DNA from: Novosphingobium nitrogenifigens DSM 19370 | GTDB taxonomy: Bacteria; Pseudomonadota; Alphaproteobacteria; Sphingomonadales; Sphingomonadaceae | Assembly (NCBI RefSeq): GCF_000192575.1 | Contig: NZ_GL876926.1 | Location: forward strand, 408,994-472,993 | DNA: 64,000 nt | Direction of reading: 5' to 3' | Part shown: one piece after another, positions 56,687 to 64,000 of the stretch | How the letters are laid out: each line of letters opens with the position of its first letter | How positions within the stretch are numbered: position 1 is the stretch's first letter | The notes under the pieces: model-generated | Database searches by the model: none | What the model was told of the DNA's origin: nothing | What the model saw: only the letters and a program-made list of their open reading frames with translations | Translations under genes and position numbers: made by a program

Positions 56687-57304
56687 ATGATCCAGGCATT
56701 TGCCTTTTATCTCTTCGCGACGCTGATGATCGTGTCGGGCGCGGTCACGATCCTCGCCCGCAACCCGGTCCACTCGGTCCTCTGGCTGATCCTCGCGTTC
56801 TTCAACGCGGCGGGACTTATGGTCCTTGCTGGCGCCGAATTCATCGCGATGCTGCTGATCATCGTCTACGTCGGCGCCGTCGCGGTGCTGTTCCTCTTCG
56901 TGGTGATGATGCTCGACATCGATTTTGCCGAACTTCGCGCCGGTTTCATCCGGAATGCGCCGCTCGGTGTGATCCTTGCGGTGGTTCTCTTCGTCGAGCT
57001 TTTCGTCGGCATCCTGGTGCGCAGCGCCGGCGACATGGCGATCGGCACGGCGGGCGCGGCAACGGCGGTCCCTGCGGGTCTGTCCAATACCGCTGCGATC
57101 GGCGCTCTTCTCTACACCCGGTATCTCTTCGTTTTCGAAGCCGCCGGTTTCATCCTGCTGGTCGCGATGATCGGTGCCATTGTCCTGACGCATCGCCAGC
57201 GTAGCGGTGTGCGTGGCCAGAACATTGCCAAGCAGATCGCCCGCCGCCCCGAAGAGGCGACGATCAACCTGCAACCCGAAGTCGGCAAGGGGGTCTCGTT
57301 GTGA
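56687..57304 (+). CDS. nuoJ: NADH-quinone oxidoreductase subunit J
   Basis: 205-residue membrane subunit with five helices. The [14 protein letters not shown] helix 3 with its bulge is the most conserved part. Overlaps nuoK as GTGA. Confidence 0.95.
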   Translation: MIQAFAFYLFATLMIVSGAVTILARNPVHSVLWLILAFFNAAGLMVLAGAEFIAMLLIIVYVGAVAVLFLFVVMMLDIDFAELRAGFIRNAPLGVILAVVLFVELFVGILVRSAGDMAIGTAGAATAVPAGLSNTAAIGALLYTRYLFVFEAAGFILLVAMIGAIVLTHRQRSGVRGQNIAKQIARRPEEATINLQPEVGKGVSL

Positions 57305-57606
57305 TCGGTATCGGCCACTACGTCGTCGTGAGCGCTATCATGTTCGTGCTCGGCGTCCTCGGCATCTTCCTCAACCGCAAGAATGTCATCATCATCCTGA
57401 TGGCGATCGAACTGATCCTCTTGTCGGTGAACCTCAATCTGGTCGCGTTCTCCGCGTACCTTCACGATCTCGTCGGACAGATCTTTGCCATGTTCGTGCT
57501 CACCGTTGCGGCGGGCGAGGCGGCGATTGGTCTGGCCATTCTCGTCATCTACTTCCGTGGCCGTGGCACCATTGCGGTCGACGACGTCAACCGGATGAAG
57601 GGCTGA
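57301..57606 (+). CDS. nuoK: NADH-quinone oxidoreductase subunit K
   Basis: 101 residues, three helices with the two membrane glutamates of the proton path (M-A-I-E-L-I-L and G-E-A-A-I-G-L). Starts at GTG overlapping the nuoJ stop. Confidence 0.95.
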   Translation: MIGIGHYVVVSAIMFVLGVLGIFLNRKNVIIILMAIELILLSVNLNLVAFSAYLHDLVGQIFAMFVLTVAAGEAAIGLAILVIYFRGRGTIAVDDVNRMKG

Positions 57607-57616
57607 GAGAAAACCG

Positions 57617-59665
57617 ATGTCTTCCATCCAGACTATCGTCTTCGCGCCGCTGGCAGCGGCCATCATCGCCGGGCTCGGCAACAAGAAGATCGGCGCTGTG
57701 CCGGCTAAGCTTGTGACCACCGGCGCCCTTTTCCTCTCTTGCGCCCTGTCCTGGCCGATTTTCCTGAGCTTTCTGGGCGGTCACGCCCAGGAAAGCATCA
57801 CGCCGGTTCTCGATTGGGTGAAGTCGGGCGATCTCGACTTCTCGTGGACGCTTCGCGTCGACACTCTGACCGCGATCATGCTGGTCGTGATCACCAGCGT
57901 TTCGGCGCTCGTGCACCTCTACTCGTGGGGGTACATGAGTGAGGAACCCGACCAGCCCCGGTTCTTCGCGTACCTCTCGCTGTTCACCTTCGCCATGCTC
58001 ATGCTGGTGACTGCGAACAACCTGGTGCAGATGTTCTTCGGCTGGGAAGGGGTGGGCCTTGCGTCCTACCTTCTGATCGGTTTCTGGTTCCGCAAGCCGA
58101 GTGCAACCAAGGCGGCGATGAAGGCCTTTGTGGTCAACCGCGTTGGTGACCTTGGTTTCATGATGGGTATGTTCGGTATCTTCCTTGTCTTCAAGACGGT
58201 GTCGATCCCGCAGATCCTTCATGATGCGCCCACTCTCGCGGGCTCGACCATTGGCTTCCTGGGCTTCCGTTTCGAAACGGCGACGGTGATCTGTCTGCTG
58301 CTCTTCGTCGGTGCGATGGGCAAGTCGGCGCAGCTCGGGCTTCACACCTGGCTTCCCGACGCAATGGAAGGTCCGACCCCGGTGTCGGCGCTGATCCACG
58401 CGGCGACCATGGTCACCGCTGGCGTATTCATGGTGTGCCGTCTCTCGCCGCTCTTCGAAATGAGCGAGACCGCGCTGCACGTCGTGACCTTCATTGGTGC
58501 GATCACCTGCTTCTTTGCCGCGACGGTCGGCACGACGCAGACCGACATCAAGCGCGTCATTGCTTATTCGACCTGTTCGCAGCTCGGTTACATGTTCTTC
58601 GCGGCAGGCGTCGGCGCTTATGGCGCGGCCATGTTCCACCTCTTTACCCACGCATTCTTCAAGGCGCTTTTGTTCCTTGGCGCGGGTTCGGTGATCCATG
58701 CGATGCACCATGAGCAGGACATGCGGTACTACGGCGGTCTGTGGAAGAAGATCCCGCTGACGTTCGGCGCGATGATGGCTGGTACGCTCGCTATCACCGG
58801 CGTTGGTATCGATGACGTGTTCGGCTTTGCTGGCTTCTACTCGAAGGATGCGATCCTCGAGGCGGCATACGCTCACGGTACGGAACTCGGCCACTTCGCT
58901 TTCGCCATGGGTATTTTCGCAGCACTGCTGACCAGCTTCTATAGCTGGCGCCTGATTTTCCTGACTTTCTTCGGGAAGGCACGTTGGGAACAGTCCGAAC
59001 ATATCCAGCATGCCGTTCACGACGCTCATGGCCATGGCGACCATGCCCATGATCATCATCACGGTCATGACCATGCGCACGGCCACGGTGAAAGCGACGG
59101 GACTGCCGGATATCATCCGCATGAAAGCCCGCTCAACATGCTGGTGCCGCTTGCGGTGCTGACGGTTGGTGCCGTTTTCGGTGGCTTTGCGTTCGCCCAG
59201 TACTTCCTCAGCGAGGGAACCGGCGAATTCTGGAAGGGGGCGCTCGTTTTCGACGAAAGCCTGATCCACGCCGCGCACCACGTGCCGGAATGGGTGAAGC
59301 TTGCGCCTGCAGGCGTCATGCTGACCGGTTTTGCGATCGCGATCTTTGCCTACATCCTCAATCCGGGCTTCCCTGCGGCTTTCGTGGCGCAGTTCGGCTT
59401 CCTTTACCGCTTCCTGCTCAACAAGTGGTACTTCGATGAACTCTATGACCTGATCTTCGTCCGTCCCGCCATGGCGCTGGGCCGGGTGTTCTGGAAGGTC
59501 GTCGACATCGGGATCATCGACCGCTTCGGTCCGAACGGCGCCGCCTGGGTTGTCGCTCGTGCCAGCCGCGGGGCCGCTCGGCTCCAGTCCGGATACCTCT
59601 ACAGCTATGCGCTGGTCATGCTCGTCGGCCTTGTCGGCGCGATCAGCTGGGTGATTGCACGATGA
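57617..59665 (+). CDS. nuoL: NADH-quinone oxidoreductase subunit L
   Basis: 682-residue antiporter-like proton-pumping subunit with the long lateral helix at its end. [17 protein letters not shown] is the channel signature. Residues 465-492 are a loop with 13 histidines in 28 positions, longer and far richer in His than the usual NuoL loop. Overlaps nuoM as ATGA. Confidence 0.96.
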   Translation: MSSIQTIVFAPLAAAIIAGLGNKKIGAVPAKLVTTGALFLSCALSWPIFLSFLGGHAQESITPVLDWVKSGDLDFSWTLRVDTLTAIMLVVITSVSALVHLYSWGYMSEEPDQPRFFAYLSLFTFAMLMLVTANNLVQMFFGWEGVGLASYLLIGFWFRKPSATKAAMKAFVVNRVGDLGFMMGMFGIFLVFKTVSIPQILHDAPTLAGSTIGFLGFRFETATVICLLLFVGAMGKSAQLGLHTWLPDAMEGPTPVSALIHAATMVTAGVFMVCRLSPLFEMSETALHVVTFIGAITCFFAATVGTTQTDIKRVIAYSTCSQLGYMFFAAGVGAYGAAMFHLFTHAFFKALLFLGAGSVIHAMHHEQDMRYYGGLWKKIPLTFGAMMAGTLAITGVGIDDVFGFAGFYSKDAILEAAYAHGTELGHFAFAMGIFAALLTSFYSWRLIFLTFFGKARWEQSEHIQHAVHDAHGHGDHAHDHHHGHDHAHGHGESDGTAGYHPHESPLNMLVPLAVLTVGAVFGGFAFAQYFLSEGTGEFWKGALVFDESLIHAAHHVPEWVKLAPAGVMLTGFAIAIFAYILNPGFPAAFVAQFGFLYRFLLNKWYFDELYDLIFVRPAMALGRVFWKVVDIGIIDRFGPNGAAWVVARASRGAARLQSGYLYSYALVMLVGLVGAISWVIAR

Positions 59666-61212
59666 CCGGTTTCCCGATCCTTTCGCTCATGTTGCTGGTA
59701 CCGTTGGTCGGTGCCGTTCTCTGCCTCAAATCGGGGCGGGAAACGGCACGGGTCGTGGCACTGATTGCAACGCTCATCGACTTCGCGCTCGGCGTGGTGC
59801 TCTGGACGCACTTCGACATTGGCGGCGCTCAATGGCAGTTCCAGGAACATGCCGCTCTTTTCTCGGGCTTCGACTGGAAGCTCGGGATCGACGGCATCGC
59901 CCTCCTGCTGATTGTCCTGACCGTGTTCCTCATGCCGATCTGCATCGGCGCGAGCTGGAACTCGATCGAGAAGCGCGCAGGCGAATATTACGCTGCGTTC
60001 CTTCTTACTGAAACGCTTCTGCTCGGCGTGTTCGTCGCGCAGGATCTCTTCCTCTTCTACATCATGTTCGAAGCCGGCCTTATTCCGATGTATCTGATCA
60101 TCGGGATCTGGGGTGGGGCGGAACGCATCTACGCCAGCTACAAGTTCTTCCTCTACACGCTGCTCGGCTCGGTCCTGATGCTGATCGCGATGTTCTGGAT
60201 GGTCAATGAAGCCGGCACGACCGACATTCCGACCCTGATGGCCTACAACTTCCCGCCTGCCGCGCAGACTTGGCTGTTCCTTGCGTTCTTTGCCAGCTTT
60301 GCGGTCAAGATGCCGATGTGGCCGTTCCACACCTGGCTTCCCGACGCTCACGTGCAGGCACCTACCGGTGGTTCGGTCATCCTTGCCGGCGTTCTGCTGA
60401 AGATGGGTGGTTACGGCTTCATTCGCTTCTCGCTGCCGATGTTCCCGGTTGCCTCGGCGCACTTCGCGCCGCTGATCTGGGGTCTGTCGATGGCGGCGGT
60501 GGTGATCACTTCGCTCATCGCGCTCGTTCAGAACGACATGAAGAAGCTGATCGCTTATTCGTCTGTCGCCCACATGGCGATCGTCACGGTCGGTCTCTTC
60601 GCTTTCAATCGCCAGGGCCTCGAAGGCTCGATGATCGTCATGCTCAGCCACGGGATCGTGTCGGGCGCTCTGTTCCTTGGTGTCGGTGTCATCTACGATC
60701 GCCTGCACACTCGCGAAATCACCCGCTACGGCGGTCTCGCGGTGAACATGCCCTATTACGCGCTGTTCTTCATGCTGTTCACGATGGCTTCGATCGGTCT
60801 TCCCGGGACGAGCGGGTTCGTCGGTGAGTTCCTCTCGCTGCTGGGTGTCTATCAGGAATCGAGCTGGGTCGCGCTGATTGCGACGACCGGGATCATCCTG
60901 GGTGCTGCCTACATGCTGTATCTCTACCGTCGCGTGATCTTTGGCGAACAGGCGAATGCCGATGCCGCCAAGTTGCCTGATCTCGACTTCCGCGAGTGGG
61001 CCATGATGATCCCGCTTGCCGCTGTCGTCCTGTGGATGGGCGTGTATCCTGAATCCTTCCTCGCGCCGATGCGCAAGGATATCGGGGCTCTGGAGGCGCG
61101 TGTCGCCATGGCCAAGCCCAAGGGAGATGCTGACGTGAAGACCGGTGCCGAACGGACCGCGACGGCTGCTGCTGCAGCACTTGCCTCGGCCCAGCTGAAG
61201 GGAGCGAAGTAA
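59662..61212 (+). CDS. nuoM: NADH-quinone oxidoreductase subunit M
   Basis: 516-residue antiporter-like subunit. [13 protein letters not shown] and the membrane Glu in M-F-E-A-G-L-I-P-M are present. The C-terminus has an Ala-rich tail (about 25 residues). Last base of the stop is the first base of nuoN. Confidence 0.96.
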   Translation: MTGFPILSLMLLVPLVGAVLCLKSGRETARVVALIATLIDFALGVVLWTHFDIGGAQWQFQEHAALFSGFDWKLGIDGIALLLIVLTVFLMPICIGASWNSIEKRAGEYYAAFLLTETLLLGVFVAQDLFLFYIMFEAGLIPMYLIIGIWGGAERIYASYKFFLYTLLGSVLMLIAMFWMVNEAGTTDIPTLMAYNFPPAAQTWLFLAFFASFAVKMPMWPFHTWLPDAHVQAPTGGSVILAGVLLKMGGYGFIRFSLPMFPVASAHFAPLIWGLSMAAVVITSLIALVQNDMKKLIAYSSVAHMAIVTVGLFAFNRQGLEGSMIVMLSHGIVSGALFLGVGVIYDRLHTREITRYGGLAVNMPYYALFFMLFTMASIGLPGTSGFVGEFLSLLGVYQESSWVALIATTGIILGAAYMLYLYRRVIFGEQANADAAKLPDLDFREWAMMIPLAAVVLWMGVYPESFLAPMRKDIGALEARVAMAKPKGDADVKTGAERTATAAAAALASAQLKGAK

Positions 61213-62678
61213 TGGATTTCGCTCATTCGCTGGCCGCCATTTCGGCGGAGGAACTGATCAGCGGCGCAGGACTGGTCCTGCTGCTGGTCGCGGCTTGGGG
61301 CGGTGACAAGGCCGCCCGGGCAATCTCGGTTGCGGCGCTTGTCGTGCTGGTTGCGGCGGCGGCTCTTGCCGTCCCCGCTCTTGCAGGCGGCGTTGGCGGC
61401 AAGGCGGCTTTCGTGTTCGACGGGCAGCTGCGCGTCGATGCCTTTGCCTCCTTTGCCAAGCTGCTGATCTATCTCGGCGCTGGTGTGACCCTCATTGTCG
61501 CACCGTCGTTTTTCGAACGCTTCAACGCGCTTCGTGCCGAATTTCCCCTGCTGGTGCTCTTCGCGGCACTCGGCATGGGGATCATGGTTTCGGCAGGTGA
61601 CCTGCTGACGCTGTACATCGGTCTCGAGCTCAACAGCCTTGCGTCCTATGTCCTTGCCGCCATGCTGCGTTCGGACGGCCGCTCGGCGGAAGCGGGCCTC
61701 AAGTACTTCGTGCTCGGTTCGCTCGCTTCGGGCATCCTGCTCTACGGTGTCAGCCTGACCTACGGGTTCACCGGAACGACCTCGTTCGAAGGCATTCGCA
61801 CGGCTCTGAGCGCTGGTCCGCTCTCGATCGGTGCGACTTTCGGGATGGTCTTCGTTTTCGCCGGTCTTGCGTTCAAGATCAGCGCGGCGCCGTTTCACAT
61901 GTGGACCCCGGACGTGTATGAAGGTTCGCCGACCCCGGTGACGACCTTCTTCGCGACGGCTCCGAAGGCGGCTGCGCTTGCGCTGCTCATGCGCGTCAGC
62001 CTCGACGCATTCGGTGCGCACGTTTCGGCGTGGAACCAGATCGTGATCTTCGCTTCGCTCTTCTCGATCATCATCGGGGCACTTGGCGCGATCACGCAGA
62101 ACAACATCAAGCGTCTGCTGGCCTATTCGTCGATCAACAACGTCGGCTTCATGCTCATCGGTCTTGCGGCCGGTACGCCGGCCGGTGCTTCGGCGATGCT
62201 GGTCTATCTTGCTATCTATGTCGTGACGTCGGTGGCCGGCTTTGCTGCGGTTCTTTTGCTGCGCGACGAAAACGGCGATCCGATCGAAGCGATTTCGGAC
62301 ATGGCGGGGCTTTCGCGTACCCGTCCGGGCCTCGCCGCCGCGCTTGCCATCGTGATGTTCAGCCTGGCGGGCATCCCGCCGCTGTTCGGCTTCTGGGGCA
62401 AGTTTGTGGTGTTCCAGGCTGCGGTTCAGGCCCATCTGGTGCTGCTCGCCGCAGTTGGTATCGCAGCCTCGGTGATCGGTGCATTCTACTACCTCAAGGT
62501 GGTGAAGGTGCTGTATTTCGACGAACCGGCAGACAAGGTTCGTGGCAACGGTGACTTTGCCAATACGGTCCTGCTGGCGCTTGCTTCGATCGCGATCTCG
62601 CCGCTTGGCTATCTTGGCACGAAGTGGCTGGGTGGGCTTGCCGGCAACGCTGCGGCTGCGCTGTTCCACGTAGTCTGA
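61212..62678 (+). CDS. nuoN: NADH-quinone oxidoreductase subunit N
   Basis: 488-residue antiporter-like subunit, last of the operon proper. Y-I-G-L-E-L-N-S-L-A-S-Y, F-H-M-W-T-P-D-V-Y-E-G-S-P-T-P-V and A-Y-S-S-I-N-N-V-G-F are conserved channel motifs. birA starts only 4 bases later, so the transcript probably continues. Confidence 0.96.
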   Translation: MDFAHSLAAISAEELISGAGLVLLLVAAWGGDKAARAISVAALVVLVAAAALAVPALAGGVGGKAAFVFDGQLRVDAFASFAKLLIYLGAGVTLIVAPSFFERFNALRAEFPLLVLFAALGMGIMVSAGDLLTLYIGLELNSLASYVLAAMLRSDGRSAEAGLKYFVLGSLASGILLYGVSLTYGFTGTTSFEGIRTALSAGPLSIGATFGMVFVFAGLAFKISAAPFHMWTPDVYEGSPTPVTTFFATAPKAAALALLMRVSLDAFGAHVSAWNQIVIFASLFSIIIGALGAITQNNIKRLLAYSSINNVGFMLIGLAAGTPAGASAMLVYLAIYVVTSVAGFAAVLLLRDENGDPIEAISDMAGLSRTRPGLAAALAIVMFSLAGIPPLFGFWGKFVVFQAAVQAHLVLLAAVGIAASVIGAFYYLKVVKVLYFDEPADKVRGNGDFANTVLLALASIAISPLGYLGTKWLGGLAGNAAAALFHVV

Positions 62679-62682
62679 ACCG

Positions 62683-63438
62683 ATGGAGCCTGATCAGGTT
62701 GGACGCGATCCCCTGACTGGTTCCCTTGAGACGGTTTCACAAATCGCTTCGACCAACACCGAGCTTCTCGCACGGGTTGGTCGGGGCGATTTGCCGTTTG
62801 AAGGGAACTGGCTGGTTGCGGATCGGCAGTCGGCGGGACGAGGTCGCGCCGGACGGGTTTGGAACGACGGTTTCGGCAACTTCATGGGGTCGACCGTTGC
62901 GTGGCTCCGTGCCGGGGATCCACCAGCACCGACTCTTTCCCTGGTTGCGGGCGTCGCGGTCATTCGTGCGCTTCATGATGTCTGCGGATTGTTGTCCGGC
63001 GCCATTCTGAAGTGGCCCAACGATGTTCTTGTGCGGGGCGCGAAACTCGCTGGCATCCTGCTGGAGCGTCAGGGTGACTGCATCGTTGTCGGGATCGGCG
63101 TCAATCTGGTACTGGCGCCAGAGGTCGAGGGCAGGGAGACCGTTTCCCTCGCGAGCCTTGGCCATGCGGTGTCACGCGATTCGTTCGCCTTTGCCCTGAG
63201 CGCACAATGGCGGTCCGCTCTTGAATGCTGGCATCGCGGCGAATGGCCTTCGCTGCGTGAGGATTGGCTCGCTTATGCCCATCGCAAAGGAACGCTGTTG
63301 TCGGTGCGCGATCCGTCCGGCGGAGCGATCATGGGCGGGTTCGCCGGGTTAACCCCTGATGGGGCTGCACTTCTCCACTTGGCGGATGGCCAAAGGCGTG
63401 CGATCCACGCGGGCGATATTGAACTCGTGGGGGAATGA
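62683..63438 (+). CDS. birA: Biotin--[acetyl-CoA-carboxylase] ligase
   Basis: 251-residue enzyme that attaches biotin to the carboxyl carrier protein through biotinyl-AMP. S-T-N near 24, the biotin loop G-R-G-R-A-G-R and K-W-P-N-D-V are present. It lacks the N-terminal helix-turn-helix of E. coli BirA, so it should not be a repressor. The nuoN-birA-coaX order is common in alphaproteobacteria. Its stop overlaps the coaX start. Confidence 0.93.
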   Translation: MEPDQVGRDPLTGSLETVSQIASTNTELLARVGRGDLPFEGNWLVADRQSAGRGRAGRVWNDGFGNFMGSTVAWLRAGDPPAPTLSLVAGVAVIRALHDVCGLLSGAILKWPNDVLVRGAKLAGILLERQGDCIVVGIGVNLVLAPEVEGRETVSLASLGHAVSRDSFAFALSAQWRSALECWHRGEWPSLREDWLAYAHRKGTLLSVRDPSGGAIMGGFAGLTPDGAALLHLADGQRRAIHAGDIELVGE

Positions 63439-64000
63439 TGCTGCTCGCGGTTGACGTTGGAAACACCAATGTCGTGTTTGCGCTGATCGATGGACGTGAG
63501 ATCCTTGGGCGTTGGCGTATTGCCACCGATCCCCGGCGCACGGCGGATGAATATGCGGTATGGTTGCTGCAACTGTTCCGGTTGCAGGGCTTCGAGGCCG
63601 AAGCGGTCGATCAGGTGATCGTGTCGACGGTCGTTCCTCGCGCACTGCACAACATCCAGGTGTTGTCGAACAAGTATTTTCATCGGGATGCGTTGATCGC
63701 AGGTGAGCCCCCGGTTGCCTGGGGGTTCCGGATTGATGTCGATCAGCCGCGCTCGGTTGGTGCCGATCGCGCCGTAAATGCGATTGCGGCCCATGCCCGG
63801 TTCCCCGGTGACCTGATCGTGGTCGATTTCGGCACTGCGACGACATTCGACGTCATCGATGCGGAGGGGACCTACAAGGGCGGGATCATCGCGCCGGGTA
63901 TCAACCTCTCTCTCGAAGCCCTGGTGAATGCGGCGGCGCGACTGCCGCGTATCGCGATCGAGGCCCCGCGCGGCAATGCGAGCGTCATCGGGCGCAATAC
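63435..64000 (+). CDS. coaX: Type III pantothenate kinase (partial)
   Basis: The first 188 codons are visible; the gene runs off the right edge. The enzyme phosphorylates pantothenate in the first step of CoA synthesis. A-V-D-V-G-N-T-N is the phosphate loop, G-A-D-R-A-V-N-A holds the catalytic Asp, and D-F-G-T-A-T-T-F-D follows. The start is the ATG overlapping the birA stop (ATGA) or the ATG right after it; both are in frame. Confidence 0.95.
   Translation, partial: MMLLAVDVGNTNVVFALIDGREILGRWRIATDPRRTADEYAVWLLQLFRLQGFEAEAVDQVIVSTVVPRALHNIQVLSNKYFHRDALIAGEPPVAWGFRIDVDQPRSVGADRAVNAIAAHARFPGDLIVVDFGTATTFDVIDAEGTYKGGIIAPGINLSLEALVNAAARLPRIAIEAPRGNASVIGRN

Overview
The window is a chromosomal segment of a GC-rich alphaproteobacterium, most likely a sphingomonad (Novosphingobium or a close relative). 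Three things point there: the gene order nuoA-N / birA / coaX, an alphaproteobacterial RNase E with an acidic insert in its S1 domain and a C-terminal GWW motif, and a complete exosortase A (XrtA) exopolysaccharide locus of the kind found in Sphingomonadales. I assigned genus by gene content only; no rRNA or tRNA gene is visible.

Layout. 1-4602: the start of a Gly/His-rich exported protein (cut by the edge), ettA, an M20 amidohydrolase and trxB. 4616-23603: the XrtA locus. A reverse-strand arm (two alpha/beta hydrolases, an acyl carrier protein and an acyltransferase) faces a forward-strand arm (acyl-CoA ligase, PLP decarboxylase, polysaccharide export lipoprotein, chain-length protein, tyrosine autokinase, outer-membrane protein, ATPase, polysaccharide deacetylase, FemAB-like protein, glycosyltransferase, exosortase A fused to EpsI, and an asparagine-synthase-type amidotransferase). 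The forward arm is tightly packed with several ATGA overlaps and should build, export and size a polysaccharide and process PEP-CTERM proteins. No PEP-CTERM substrate protein is seen. 23750-26014: a membrane CHASE2 / degenerate GGDEF / EAL protein whose front third is strikingly AT-rich. 26015-26762: a gene-poor stretch that holds a well-formed promoter, a 7-codon ORF and a strong intrinsic terminator, together a candidate small transcript.

26763-33185 (reverse strand): zapE, a PaaI-type thioesterase, sdhB without its usual sdhCDA partners, a nitrilase-family hydrolase and rne. 33895-41049 (forward): a cell-wall amidase, penicillin-binding protein 1A, an exported peroxiredoxin, prfB and a nitronate-monooxygenase-like flavoprotein with an extra cysteine cluster. 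41100-47938: an ammonium transporter, a 2-hydroxyacid dehydrogenase, an SH3-domain exported protein, a thiolase, a prepilin peptidase gene broken by a shift in a run of eight G, and a coniferyl-aldehyde-type dehydrogenase.

48152-62678: the full 14-gene respiratory complex I operon nuoA-N, with one extra small membrane-protein gene between nuoD and nuoE, followed by birA and the start of coaX (cut by the right edge).

No insertion sequence, prophage, CRISPR array, tRNA or rRNA gene could be supported. The observations most worth a second look are the short transcription unit at 26436-26638, the G8 frameshift in the prepilin peptidase gene, the AT-rich mosaic signalling gene next to the XrtA locus, and the cysteine cluster on the nitronate-monooxygenase-like protein.
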